Origin: Phreatobacter cathodiphilus
GTDB taxonomy: Bacteria > Pseudomonadota > Alphaproteobacteria > Rhizobiales > Phreatobacteraceae
Assembly: GCF_003008515.1 (NCBI RefSeq)
Contig: NZ_CP027668.1
Span: 4,381,001-4,445,000 of the forward strand
Direction: 5' to 3'
DNA: 64,000 bases
The notes beneath the pieces are model-generated. The model saw nothing but the letters and a program-made list of their open reading frames with translations, was not told where the DNA came from and did not search any database. Below are positions 8,286 to 17,957 of the stretch, piece by piece. The translations under genes were made by a program, and so were the position numbers. Positions within the stretch are counted from its first letter, which is position 1. Each line of letters opens with the position of its first letter.

Positions 8286-9130
8286 GGCGTCTCCGCCACC
8301 CGGAACACCCGCCCGTTGGCGAGCGAGGGAATGCGGCCGCGCGTCTCGCCGACCTTGCCCGGATCGATCTCCGCGAGGATGACCGCCGGCTCGTCGTGGT
8401 CCGCCTCGGCGAGGATCCGGCCCCACGGGTCGACGATGAGGCTGTGGCCATAGGTGGCCCGGCCGCAGGCATGCTGGCCGCCCTGCGCCGCCGCCACCAC
8501 GAAGGCGCCGTTCTCGATGGCACGGGCGCGCATCAGCACGTGCCAGTGCGCCTCGCCCGTCGGCACGGTGAAGGAGGAGGGAATGGCCATCAGCCCCGCC
8601 CCCTGCTCGGCGAGGCGCCGGTAGAGGTGCGGGAAGCGCAGGTCGTAGCAGATGGTGACGCCGAGGCGCAGCCAGGGCAGCTCGGCCATCACCGCGACGT
8701 CGCCGGGCGCATAGGCGGCCGATTCCCGGTAGGTCTGGCCGTTGGGCAGATCCACGTCGAACATGTGGATCTTGTCGTAGGCCGCCACCACCTCGCCGTC
8801 GGGTGAGATGACATAGCCGCGGTTCGCCGCCTGCCTCTCGCCCACCTTGATGGCGAGCGAGCCGACGTGCAGCCAGATGCCGAGCTGCATGGCCTCGGCC
8901 TGGAACAGCGGGATGGAGGGGTCCTCGGCCTCCGAGCGGATGGCCTCGAAGAATTTCGGCCGCTCCGGCTGCAGGATGTTGGTCATTTCCGGCGTCTGCA
9001 CGTAGTGCGCGCCGGACCTCGCGGCCTCGCGGATCAGGGCGATGGCCTGATCGACGCTCGGCCTGACCTCGACATCCGCGCGCATCTGCACGCAGGCCGC
9101 CGTGAAGGTTCCGCTGCCCGCTCCGGCCAT
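8282..9130 (-). CDS. Carbon-nitrogen hydrolase (nitrilase superfamily, Nit1/omega-amidase-like)
   Basis: 282 residues with the Glu-Lys-Cys triad in place: Glu in TPEMTN (near residue 48), Lys in YDKIHMFDVDLPNG (near 118) and Cys in TICYDLRFP (near 157). The Nit-type motifs GEAHWHVLMRARAIEN and YGHSLIVDPWG follow. Family members remove damaged deaminated glutathione or act as omega-amidases. The grxC neighbour makes a glutathione-repair role attractive, but that is inference. It overlaps the DUF1178 gene by 4 bp and follows grxC by 3 bp, so this is one operon. Confidence 0.9.
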   Translation of the reverse strand: MAGAGSGTFTAACVQMRADVEVRPSVDQAIALIREAARSGAHYVQTPEMTNILQPERPKFFEAIRSEAEDPSIPLFQAEAMQLGIWLHVGSLAIKVGERQAANRGYVISPDGEVVAAYDKIHMFDVDLPNGQTYRESAAYAPGDVAVMAELPWLRLGVTICYDLRFPHLYRRLAEQGAGLMAIPSSFTVPTGEAHWHVLMRARAIENGAFVVAAAQGGQHACGRATYGHSLIVDPWGRILAEADHDEPAVILAEIDPGKVGETRGRIPSLANGRVFRVAETP

Positions 9131-9133
9131 GGA

Positions 9134-9391
9134 TCAGGCCTTCAGCAGGGGGTCGAGCTTGCCGGCGCCGTCGAGGTCGTGGATGTCGTCGCAGCCGCCC
9201 ACGTGCTGACCGCCGATGAAGATCTGCGGCACGGTGGTGCGGCCGCCGGCCTTCTGGATCATCTCGGCCCGGCGCTCGGGATGCTTCTGGATGTCCACCT
9301 CGGTGAAGGCGGCGCCCTTCTTGCGAAGGAGCTCCTTCGCGGCGTGGCAATAGGGGCAATAGTCCTTGGTGTAGACGGTGATTTCCGGCAT
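9134..9391 (-). CDS. grxC: Glutaredoxin 3
   Basis: 85 residues from MPEITVYTKDYCPYC. The dithiol active site is CPYC (residues 12-15), followed by the TVPQIFI cis-Pro segment and the glutathione-binding GGCDD motif. It reduces protein disulfides and glutathione mixed disulfides in the cytosol. The frame also opens at an ATG 8 codons upstream (9415), giving an extra MTAPTDAA; the shorter form matches the usual GrxC length and is preferred. It lies 3 bp from the downstream nitrilase gene and about 30 bp after comF. Confidence 0.93.
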   Translation of the reverse strand: MPEITVYTKDYCPYCHAAKELLRKKGAAFTEVDIQKHPERRAEMIQKAGGRTTVPQIFIGGQHVGGCDDIHDLDGAGKLDPLLKA

Positions 9392-9421
9392 CGCGGCATC
9401 CGTTGGCGCTGTCACAGGCCT

Positions 9422-10222
9422 TCAGATATGGACCGCGCCGTGCCCCTCCACAACCCTCGCCGCGGTCAGCACGTCGATGCGCGCGGCGCCCGCCCGCCGT
9501 AGCACCCGGCAGCAGGCCTCGAGGGTGGCGCCGGTCGTCAGCACGTCGTCCACCAGCACCAGCCGCTTGCCGGTGACCCAGCCCTTCTGATCCTCGGCGA
9601 TGCGGAAGGCGCCGGTGACGTTCTCCAGCCGCTGCGCCCGCGTCAGCCCCACCTGATGGCGGGTGCGGCGCACGCGCTTCAGCAGCAGCGGCTCGTTGGC
9701 GACGCCGGTGAGGGCCGAGAGGTGCCGCGTCAGCTCGGCGGCCTGGTTGAAGCGGCGGGAGACGAGCCGCGTCCAGTGCAGCGGCACCGGCACCAGCGCG
9801 TCGGCATCGGCCAGCAGCTCGCGCCCGGAGCGCGCCATCCAGGCGGAGAGCGCCACCGCCACCTCCAGCCGGTCGCCGTATTTCAGCGCGTGCACCAGCG
9901 CCCGCCCCACCGCGTCGAAGCGGAAGGCGGCGCGCGCCCGGTCGAAGGCCGGCGGCTGGGCGATGGCGGCCGGAGATAGGGCGCCGGGGCCGAGGTCGAA
10001 GGCCAGCGGCGTGCCGAGCCTCTCGCAGACCGGCGCGGTGATGAAGGCGACGTCCCTCCAGCAGGCGGGGCAGAGCGCGTGGTGGCTCCCAACCGGGTTG
10101 CGGCAGGCGAGGCAGAGCGGCGGCAGCAGCCAGTCGAACAGCCGCGCGCCGCCCTGCGCGAGGCGCCGGCGGATGGGGACGGCAGTCCGGGTGTCGGTCT
10201 CTGTGTCGCTCTCGCCGGTCAC
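9422..10222 (-). CDS. ComF family phosphoribosyltransferase-like protein
   Basis: 266 residues. The N-terminal double zinc finger is CLACRNPVG then CPACW (residues 37-60). The C-terminal PRTase domain carries the PRPP-binding motif LVLVDDVLTTGATLEACC near residue 225, and LVPVPLHWTRL..RRFNQAAEL is the ComF signature. ComF proteins are needed for natural transformation in some species and for interstrand crosslink repair or unknown roles in others. It is the first gene of the minus-strand run comF-grxC-nitrilase-DUF1178. Confidence 0.9.
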   Translation of the reverse strand: MTGESDTETDTRTAVPIRRRLAQGGARLFDWLLPPLCLACRNPVGSHHALCPACWRDVAFITAPVCERLGTPLAFDLGPGALSPAAIAQPPAFDRARAAFRFDAVGRALVHALKYGDRLEVAVALSAWMARSGRELLADADALVPVPLHWTRLVSRRFNQAAELTRHLSALTGVANEPLLLKRVRRTRHQVGLTRAQRLENVTGAFRIAEDQKGWVTGKRLVLVDDVLTTGATLEACCRVLRRAGAARIDVLTAARVVEGHGAVHI

Positions 10223-10280
10223 GCCGTCATGCTGTCACGCCCGCCGGGGCCCCGGCAGTCGGACGAATCCGGGGCCGCCC

Positions 10281-10310
10281 ACGAAAAAGCCGCCGGAAAC
10301 CGGCGGCTTT
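10281..10310 (-). terminator. Rho-independent terminator of trxA
   Basis: A perfect 11-bp stem (10286-10296 with 10300-10310, 3-nt loop) is followed, read on the minus strand, by a short T run. It lies 26 bp downstream of the trxA stop. Confidence 0.85.
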
Positions 10311-10335
10311 CGCGAGCAGGGACGGCGAATGCCGG

Positions 10336-10659
10336 TCAGGCGTGGCCGGAGATCCACTGCTTCAGCGCAGCCTGCGGAGCCGCACCGGTCTTGCGGTCGA
10401 CCATCTGGCCGCCCTTGAAGATCATCAGCGTCGGGATGGACATGATGCCGTAGTTCGACGCGATCTTCGGGTTCTCGTCGACATTGACCTTCACGATCTT
10501 CACCTTGTCGCCCATCTCGGCCGAGATGGCGTCGAGGGCCGGCGCGATCATGCGGCAGGGGCCGCACCAGGGGGCCCAGAAATCGACCACGACCGGCGTG
10601 TCGGACTTGATGACGTCGGTGTCGAAGGATGCGTCGGTGGTGGCGGCGACGGCGCCCAT
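10336..10659 (-). CDS. trxA: Thioredoxin 1
   Basis: 107 residues, the standard TrxA length. The active site WCGPC is near residue 33, with [15 protein letters not shown] around it, the cis-Pro in [11 protein letters not shown], and the buried charged Asp in VVDFW. It is the general cytosolic protein-disulfide reductase. The start is the ATG at 10659 preceded by AGGAGAACCACC; the open frame extends 24 codons upstream but that part has no thioredoxin similarity. A strong terminator follows. benE lies upstream with a 68-bp gap. Confidence 0.95.
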   Translation of the reverse strand: MGAVAATTDASFDTDVIKSDTPVVVDFWAPWCGPCRMIAPALDAISAEMGDKVKIVKVNVDENPKIASNYGIMSIPTLMIFKGGQMVDRKTGAAPQAALKQWISGHA

Positions 10660-10727
10660 GGTGGTTCTCCTGGCGGTCGGGAGGAATCGGAAAGTTGCCG
10701 TCAAGGTAGGCGTCGGGCGCCGCCGGT

Positions 10728-11933
10728 TCAAGGCGACGAGCGAGGATGTTCACCGCCTCGTGACGCAGCCCGGCGCCCCGCGAACGCCTGCCAGGCCCGC
10801 TCCACGGCGAAGGCGACGAGGCCGGCGGCAAGCCCCCAGAAGGCGGCGCCGATGCCGGCGACCGTCACGCCCGACGCCGCCACCGCAAAGGTCAGGAGGG
10901 CGGGAAAGCGGGTCTGCACGTCGCCCATGGCGACCGCCAGCGAGCCCATCAGCGCGCCGCTGAGCGCCAGGCCCGCGATGGTCGCGATGAGCGCCTTGGG
11001 CATGGCGGCGAAGAGCGCCACGAAGGGGCCGGCGAAGGCGGCGAAGAAGAGGAAGGCGATGCCATAGACGATGCCGGCCGGCCAGCGCTTCGCCGGATCG
11101 GGATGGGAATCGGGCCCGGCCGCGATGGCCGCCGTGATGGCGGCGAGGTTCGACGGGTGCGCGCCGAAGGGCGCCGAGAGCAGCGAGACGAAGCCGGTCG
11201 TGGCGATGATCGGGCCGACCTTGGGGTCGTAGCCGTTCGCCCTGAGCACGGCGATGCCCGGCAGGTTCTGCCCCGCCATGGTGACGAGATAGAGCGGCAC
11301 GCCGAGGCCGATCAGCACGGCGGGATCGAAGACGGGAGTCGTCCAGACGACATGCGCGAGGCCGAGATCGGTCGGCAGCGGCCCTGCGAGGCCCAGCGCA
11401 TAGGTCAGCGCCACGCCCGCCGCCACCACCGCCAGCATGGCGCTCGCCGGATGGGCGAGGCGCATGACGAGGAAGATCGCCACCAGCGGCAGGACGAGCC
11501 AGGGCGCGCCGGGAGCTGCCAGGGCGACGTCCATGACGAACTTGACCAGGATGCCCGCCAGCATGGCCGAGGCGATGGCGGCGGGGAGCTTCGCCACCCA
11601 GTCGCCGAGCGGCTTGACGAGGCCCGTGAGGATGATCAGCCCCGCCGCCAGCACGAAGGCGCCGACGGCTTGCGGAAAGGCGATGCCGGAGGAGGCACCG
11701 ATCAGCGCCGCGCCCGGCGTCGACCAGGCGAGCACGACGGGGATGCGGTAGCGCCAGGTCAGCGCGATGCCGCCGAGCGCCTTGGCCAGCGAGATGGCGG
11801 CGAGCCAGGATATGGTCTCGGCCGGCGTCGCGCCCACCGCCTGCGCCGCGGCGATGACCAGCGCCACCGTGCCGGCGAAACCGACGAGGGGAGCGACGAT
11901 GCCGGCGGCGAGTGTGGAGAGGGTCAGGGGCAT
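10728..11933 (-). CDS. benE: BenE family benzoate/H+ symporter
   Basis: 401 residues with about 11-12 hydrophobic segments over the whole length. The segments [27 protein letters not shown] and [21 protein letters not shown] are characteristic of BenE transporters. The protein should sit in the inner membrane and import benzoate or similar aromatic acids with protons. No benzoate dioxygenase genes are in the window. Its transcript would run towards trxA 68 bp downstream. Upstream, the gap to 12249 is filled by a family A repeat. Confidence 0.85.
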   Translation of the reverse strand: MPLTLSTLAAGIVAPLVGFAGTVALVIAAAQAVGATPAETISWLAAISLAKALGGIALTWRYRIPVVLAWSTPGAALIGASSGIAFPQAVGAFVLAAGLIILTGLVKPLGDWVAKLPAAIASAMLAGILVKFVMDVALAAPGAPWLVLPLVAIFLVMRLAHPASAMLAVVAAGVALTYALGLAGPLPTDLGLAHVVWTTPVFDPAVLIGLGVPLYLVTMAGQNLPGIAVLRANGYDPKVGPIIATTGFVSLLSAPFGAHPSNLAAITAAIAAGPDSHPDPAKRWPAGIVYGIAFLFFAAFAGPFVALFAAMPKALIATIAGLALSGALMGSLAVAMGDVQTRFPALLTFAVAASGVTVAGIGAAFWGLAAGLVAFAVERAWQAFAGRRAASRGGEHPRSSP

Positions 11934-11973
11934 GGCTTGGATTTATGGGTGAGGGAGCGCTGCATGAGAAAAT

Positions 11974-12169
11974 TGCGTCCTTCGAGGCTCGTTCGCTTCG
12001 CTCTCTCGCACCTCGGGATGAGGGTGGTCGTGCTTGGCAGCGCGGTCGAGGAAGCGTGACGGTTCCGCTTCATGGGACCTTTGTGCGATTCACCCATCGG
12101 CCTCATCCTGAGGTGCGAGGCCCCGGCGATGCGCCAGCATCGTCCGGAGGCGAGCCTCGAAGGACGCAC
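11974..12169. repeat. Bipartite inverted repeat, REPIN-like (family A, copy 2)
   Basis: The forward arm at 11974-12023 (TGCGTCCTTCGAGGCTCG to GGGATGAGG) and the reverse arm at 12101-12169 (CCTCATCCTGAGGTGCGAGG to GGACGCAC) are separated by 77 bp that do not match the spacer of copy 1. It fills most of the gap 11934-12248; nothing else is seen there except the ahcY terminator. Confidence 0.8.
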
Positions 12170-12195
12170 TTGTCCCGTGCAGGTCGCCCCGAACG

Positions 12196-12228
12196 GAAAA
12201 GGCCCGGCGCGATGCCGGGCCTTCCTCT
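12196..12228 (-). terminator. Rho-independent terminator of ahcY
   Basis: A perfect 10-bp GC-rich stem (12200-12209 with 12215-12224, loop of 5) is followed on the minus strand by TTTT before CCG. It lies 25 bp after the ahcY stop. Confidence 0.85.
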
Positions 12229-12248
12229 CGCAAAGCCGAAGCCTGCGA

Positions 12249-13667
<1,419 letters not shown>

Positions 13668-13763
13668 GGGTTCCTCGGAAGTGCGCGCAGGCGGAGGCGG
13701 GCCGGCGGAATGACCGGCTTGTCGCGCGGGGCTGTAGCATGGGCGCCCGCGGGAGGCAATAAA

Positions 13764-13785
13764 GACATAAAGATTTCTTTATGTC
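13764..13785. promoter_or_regulatory. Candidate SahR-type operator upstream of ahcY
   Basis: GACATAAAG (13764-13772) and CTTTATGTC (13777-13785) are perfect inverted arms around ATTT, an AT-rich patch in otherwise GC-rich DNA. Its place upstream of ahcY suits SahR, the ArsR-type regulator of S-adenosylhomocysteine recycling in proteobacteria. My match to the SahR consensus is from memory, so the regulator name is tentative. The palindrome itself is certain. Confidence 0.5.
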
Positions 13786-13845
13786 CGGGGATGGGGTGGT
13801 GAAGGAAGGGTGATGGGACTTTGGACAGTTCCGCCTCTTCCCCCC

Positions 13846-14577
13846 TCACGCCACCTCGTCCACCAGCTCCCCCAGCGCCTTCTCCGCATCGAGCGGCGCC
13901 TGCCGCGTGTCGGACAGCACCTTGCCGTCGCGGAACCGCACCACCCGGCCGGCGAAGGTCGCCACGTCCGTCTCGTGGGTGACGATGAGCACCGTCATGC
14001 CCTGCCGGTTGAGGTCCTGGAACAGCGCCATGATCTCCAGCGACGTCCGGCTGTCGAGGGCGCCGGTCGGCTCGTCGGCTAGCAGCACCTTCGGGTTGTT
14101 GACCAGCGCCCGGGCGATGGCGACGCGCTGCTGCTGGCCGCCCGAGAGCTGCGTCGGCAGGTGGTGGACGCGGCCTGCGAGCCCGACTTTCGCCAGCGCC
14201 GCCTCGGCGCGGGTCCGGCGCTCGCGGCGCGGCACGCCGGCATAGACCATGGGCAGCGCCACATTGGCCAGCGCGTCCTGGCGGTCGAGCAGGTTGAACT
14301 GCTGGAAGACGAAGCCGATCTTGCGGTTGCGCACGTCGGCCAACGCATCGGCCGAGAGGCCCGAGACCTCCTCGCCGTCGAGCACGTAGCGCCCGGCCGT
14401 CGGCCGGTCGAGGCAGCCGACGAGGTTCATGAAGGTCGACTTGCCCGAGCCGGACGGCCCCATGACGGCGACGAACTCGCCCTCGTCCACCGTCACCGAG
14501 ACGCCGGCGAGCGCGGTCACCACCTGGTCGCCGAGCGTGTAGTGGCGGGCGAGGTCGCTGGTGTCGATCAGCGCCAT
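13846..14577 (-). CDS. ABC transporter ATP-binding protein (MacB/LolD-type)
   Basis: 243 residues. Walker A is GPSGSGKST (near residue 40), the signature LSGGQQQRVAIARAL near 143, and Walker B VLLADEPTGALDS near 163, with a switch His in VTHE. Sequence and length match the MacB/LolD group that drives FtsX-type permeases. Its ATG shares bases with the TGA of the adaptor gene, so the two are translationally coupled. Unusually, no FtsX/MacB permease follows; the next gene in this direction is ahcY. The permease must be elsewhere or absent. Confidence 0.88.
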   Translation of the reverse strand: MALIDTSDLARHYTLGDQVVTALAGVSVTVDEGEFVAVMGPSGSGKSTFMNLVGCLDRPTAGRYVLDGEEVSGLSADALADVRNRKIGFVFQQFNLLDRQDALANVALPMVYAGVPRRERRTRAEAALAKVGLAGRVHHLPTQLSGGQQQRVAIARALVNNPKVLLADEPTGALDSRTSLEIMALFQDLNRQGMTVLIVTHETDVATFAGRVVRFRDGKVLSDTRQAPLDAEKALGELVDEVA

Positions 14578-16277
14578 CAGAACATCCGGAAGCCGCGGCG
14601 TGCCGGCGCAGCTCCCCCGGGCCCCTGGCCGGTGCCGACGATGAGCTCGCGCCCGGGTTCGAGATCGCCCGAGATCACCTCGGTCGTGGCCCCGTCGGTG
14701 ATGCCGAGGCGCAGCGCCACCGCCTGCGGCTGGCCGTCCGCGCCCACCACGAAGACGCGGCCGGGCAGGCCGCCGTCGGCGCTGCGCGTGCCGTCGAAGC
14801 GGGCGCTGATGTCGGCGAAGGCCTTTCGCTGGTCCTCCGTCAGTATGGCGGCGATCTTGCGGCCCATCTCGGCGCGGATCTCGCGCACCCGCGTCACCCG
14901 CTGGGCGCGGTCCATCGACGGGTCCATGAGGCTGCGGAACTGCGGACGGGCCTCCGCCACGATGGCGTCGAGCTGCTCCTTCTGCGCGGGGGTCAGCGAC
15001 AGCTCGGTCTTCAGCGTCTCGACGAATTCGCCGATCTGGCGGCCGCCGCCCTGCTGCTGGCCGCCGCCGCCGCGCCCCATGCCGGGGCCGGGCGGGGCGA
15101 AGGGATTGGCGGCCGGCGTCGGCCCCGCCGGACGCTCAGGCGCGCCCGTGCCGACCGGGCGCCAGCGCAGCGCCGCGTTCGGCACCCGCAGCACGCCCTC
15201 GCGGCGGTCGGAAATGACCCGCAGCGTCGCGGTCATGCCTGGCATCAGCTCCATGCGCGGGTTCTGGAAGGAGATGATGGCCGTGTAGATGACGACGTTC
15301 TGCACCGTCTGCGAGCCGAGGCGGACGAGCTTCACCTCGCCGCGGAATTCCCGGCCGGGATAGGCGTTCACCGTGAAGGTGACGGTCTGGCCGGGGCGCA
15401 CCCGGCCGACGTCCGCCTCGTCGACATTGGCGTAGATCTCCATGGAGCGCAGGTCCTGCGCCACCAGGAACAGGGTCGGCGCCTGCAGCGAGGCCGCCAC
15501 CGTCTGGCCGAGCTCGACTTGGCGCTGCACCACCGTGCCCTTCACCGGCGAGCGGATCTCGGTATTGGAGAGATCGACCTCGATCTGCCGCACCACCGCC
15601 TCGCGCTGGGCGATCTGCGCGTCGATCGTGCCGACCTGCGCCTCCGCCACGCGGAGCGCCGCTTCGATCGAGCGCTTGGAGGCCTCCGCCGAGGCGATCT
15701 GCGCCTTCGCCGAATCGCGCCCGGCGCGCTGGCCCTCGGCATTGGCCCGCGCCGTGTCGATCACCGCCTGCGCCACCGCGCCGCGCACGCCGAGCTCGCG
15801 CTGGCGCACGAAGTTGCGCTCGGCCTCGGCGAGCTGGGCCTCCACCTGCGCGAGCTTGGCGATGGCGTCGAGCCGCACCGCCTCCGCCCTGTTGATCTCC
15901 GAGCGCGCTTGCTCGATCTGGGCGAGCTGCACCTGGCGCGCCGCGCGCACGTTGGCGAGATCGGCGCGCGCGCCGTCGAGCTTCGCCTTCACCTGCGTCG
16001 GGTCGAGGCGGGCGAGCACCTGGTCCGCCTCCACCTGCGAATTGTAGTCGGCGAGGATCTCCAGCACCTGGCCGGAGACCTGCGAGCCCACCACCACGGT
16101 CGAGATCGGGTTGATCGTGCCGGTGGCGTTCACCGCCGCGACCACGTCGCCGCGGTCGGCCCGCGCCGTCCGCCAGGCCGGCTGGTCGGCCACCGCCAGC
16201 GAGCCCGGGCCGGTGAACCACCAGGCGCCGGCGCCGAGGGCGGAGACGAGGAGAAGGAGGAGGAGCCAGCGGCGCAT
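14577..16277 (-). CDS. MacA-like periplasmic adaptor (HlyD/RND-MFP family) with an inserted LTxxQ (Spy-like) domain
   Basis: 566 residues from MRRWLLLLLLVSALGAG, an N-terminal anchor. Next come a lipoyl half-motif (VVGSQVSGQVLEI), a long coiled-coil hairpin of about 120 residues, the second lipoyl half and beta-barrel (about to residue 370). Unlike standard MacA, a Pro/Gly/Gln-rich linker and a helical segment (about residues 410-500) follow, with LTPAQKEQ and LTEDQRKAF, the two LTxxQ motifs of Spy/CpxP periplasmic chaperones. The barrel-like C-terminus then resumes. It joins inner-membrane transporters to an outer-membrane channel. The ATG at 16277 gives a normal signal anchor; an ATG 13 codons upstream is less likely. 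Coupled to the ATPase gene. Confidence 0.85.
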   Translation of the reverse strand: MRRWLLLLLLVSALGAGAWWFTGPGSLAVADQPAWRTARADRGDVVAAVNATGTINPISTVVVGSQVSGQVLEILADYNSQVEADQVLARLDPTQVKAKLDGARADLANVRAARQVQLAQIEQARSEINRAEAVRLDAIAKLAQVEAQLAEAERNFVRQRELGVRGAVAQAVIDTARANAEGQRAGRDSAKAQIASAEASKRSIEAALRVAEAQVGTIDAQIAQREAVVRQIEVDLSNTEIRSPVKGTVVQRQVELGQTVAASLQAPTLFLVAQDLRSMEIYANVDEADVGRVRPGQTVTFTVNAYPGREFRGEVKLVRLGSQTVQNVVIYTAIISFQNPRMELMPGMTATLRVISDRREGVLRVPNAALRWRPVGTGAPERPAGPTPAANPFAPPGPGMGRGGGGQQQGGGRQIGEFVETLKTELSLTPAQKEQLDAIVAEARPQFRSLMDPSMDRAQRVTRVREIRAEMGRKIAAILTEDQRKAFADISARFDGTRSADGGLPGRVFVVGADGQPQAVALRLGITDGATTEVISGDLEPGRELIVGTGQGPGGAAPARRGFRMF

Positions 16278-16385
16278 GGTCACAGGAAGCCCGGTATCAT
16301 GAGGCTCTTCTATCACGGGTCCCGCGCGGGCTCACGTGACAGTTTGGAAAGGTGACAGGGTGTTTCGCAGCCCCGCGTCAGAAAT

Positions 16386-16402
16386 GGTTATTGACAATAA
16401 CC
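16386..16402. promoter_or_regulatory. Perfect 17-bp palindrome in a divergent promoter region
   Basis: GGTTATTG and CAATAACC flank a single central A, in an AT-rich patch between the divergent adaptor gene (start 16277) and the DUF3237 gene (start 16442). Size and symmetry suit a TetR- or MarR-type repressor, but no regulator gene is adjacent, so the binding protein is unknown. Confidence 0.55.
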
Positions 16403-16441
16403 AAGCGCGTTGGTGAGCTTCGCCCCGCGCCGGAGACGCCC

Positions 16442-16900
16442 ATGCCCCCGCCCTCTCTCGTCCCCGCCTTTTCCATCGCCGCCGAGGTCGCGCCCGCCCT
16501 CGAGGTCGGCCCGACGCCGCTCGGCGAGCGCCGACTCATCCCCATCCTCGGCGGTGAGGTCACCGGCCCGCGCCTCACCGGCAGGGTCCTGCCCGGCGGC
16601 ACCGACTACCAGTCGATCCGCGACCCCGGCCTCGCCGACATCCACGCCCGCTACGTCGTCGAGACGCCCGAGGGCGCCCGCATCTATGTCGAGAACACCG
16701 GCATCCGCCGCGGCCCGCCGGACCTCGTGGCGCGGCTCCGCCGCGGCGAGACCGTGGACGCGTCGCAAATCTATTTCCGCACCGTGCCGCGTTTCGAGAC
16801 CGCCTCGCCCGACCATCTCTGGCTGATGCGCTCGATCTTCGTCTGCATCGGCACGCGGCTGCCCGACCGGGTGCTGCTCGACGTCTACGAACTGGAGTAG
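16442..16900 (+). CDS. DUF3237 family protein
   Basis: 152 residues, a predicted small beta-barrel. Family features are LIPILGGEVTGPRLTGRVLPGG near residue 35, DIHARYVVETPEGARIYVENTGIR in the middle, and a C-terminal LDVYELE. The function is unknown; members often lie beside genes of aromatic or aliphatic acid degradation. The ATG at 16442 fits the family's length; the frame is open for 30 more codons upstream through the palindrome at 16386-16402, which is more likely promoter DNA. A Bug-type binding protein gene follows 64 bp later on the same strand. Confidence 0.8.
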   Translation: MPPPSLVPAFSIAAEVAPALEVGPTPLGERRLIPILGGEVTGPRLTGRVLPGGTDYQSIRDPGLADIHARYVVETPEGARIYVENTGIRRGPPDLVARLRRGETVDASQIYFRTVPRFETASPDHLWLMRSIFVCIGTRLPDRVLLDVYELE

Positions 16901-16964
16901 CGCCACCATCGTTTTCAGGCGAGCGGCCGCCGCACCCATCAACAACAGCCGCAGGGAGGTTATC

Positions 16965-17951
16965 GTGAAGAGAGTGATCCGGGCGGCCCTGGCCGCCGCC
17001 GCCGTCATGGCCGTCACCATCATGGCCGCCGCGGGCATCGCGCCGGCCCTCGCCCAGACGCCCCGCACCATCACGCTCGTGGTTGGCTTTGCCGGCGGCA
17101 CCGCCCCCGACACCCTGGCGCGCATCCTCGCCGACGCCATGCAGCGGGCAGGCAATACGAATGTCGTCGTCGAGAATGTGCCGGGTGCCGGCGGCCAGGT
17201 CGCCTCCGCCCGCGTCGCCCGCGCCGCGGCCGACGGCTCGGTCGTCCTCCTCGGCGAGGTCGGCTCGGTCGCCATTGCGCCCTTCGCCTTCGCCTCGCTC
17301 CCCTACGACCCGGCGAAGGACTTCACCTATGTCAGCGAGGTCGCCCGCACCAACTTCGCCTTCGTCGTGCCGGACCAGGGCGGCCCCGCCTCCATCGCCG
17401 CCTTCATCGAGGCGGCGAAGAAGGCCGACCGCACCCTCCTCGGCACCTTCGGCGTGACGAGCCCCGGCCACATCGCCGCCGAGCTCTTCGCCCAGAGTGC
17501 CGGCTTCAAGGGCGAGCCCGTCCACTACCGCGCGGTGGCCGACGGCATCGGCGACATCGCCCGCGGCCAGACGGCCGGCTCCTTCTTCTCCATTCCCCTG
17601 GCGGCGGCCCAGATCCGCTCCGGCGGCCTGCGCGCACTCGTCCAGACCGGCGCCACCCGCGCCGACATGCTGCCGGGTGTGCCCACCGCGGCGGAGGCCG
17701 GCGTGCCCTACCTCTCGATGTCCTCGTGGTTCGTGCTGATGGTGCCCGCCGCCGTCCCCGCCGCGACGGTCGCCGAGATCCACCGCGCCGCCGCGGCGGC
17801 GGTGAGGGACCCGGCGGCGCTCGACCGGCTGCGCGGCGCCGGCTTCGAGGCGGTCGGCTCCAGCCCCGACGAGGTGAAGGCCATGGTCGGCCGTGAGCGC
17901 GACCGCTGGAAGCCGGTCATCGAGCGCGCCGGCATCCGCATCACCAACTGA
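16965..17951 (+). CDS. Bug/TctC family periplasmic substrate-binding protein
   Basis: 328 residues with a Sec signal peptide ending ALAQTPRTI (cleavage near residue 30). The start of the mature protein, ITLVVGFAGGTAPDTLARILADAMQ, and VVENVPGAGGQVASARVARA are the Bug-family ligand-loop motifs. These proteins bind carboxylic acids for tripartite tricarboxylate transporters. No TctA/TctB genes are adjacent, which is usual for the greatly expanded Bug family. The ligand is unknown. It is somewhat divergent: the first loop reads GFAGGTAPD rather than the common PGGxxD. Confidence 0.88.
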   Translation: MKRVIRAALAAAAVMAVTIMAAAGIAPALAQTPRTITLVVGFAGGTAPDTLARILADAMQRAGNTNVVVENVPGAGGQVASARVARAAADGSVVLLGEVGSVAIAPFAFASLPYDPAKDFTYVSEVARTNFAFVVPDQGGPASIAAFIEAAKKADRTLLGTFGVTSPGHIAAELFAQSAGFKGEPVHYRAVADGIGDIARGQTAGSFFSIPLAAAQIRSGGLRALVQTGATRADMLPGVPTAAEAGVPYLSMSSWFVLMVPAAVPAATVAEIHRAAAAAVRDPAALDRLRGAGFEAVGSSPDEVKAMVGRERDRWKPVIERAGIRITN

Positions 17952-17957
17952 GGCGGC

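Noticed and set aside
13668-13860. A SAM or SAH riboswitch upstream of ahcY
   Set aside because: I could not fold the leader into a known SAM-II, SAM/SAH or SAH riboswitch; the DNA palindrome is a simpler explanation.
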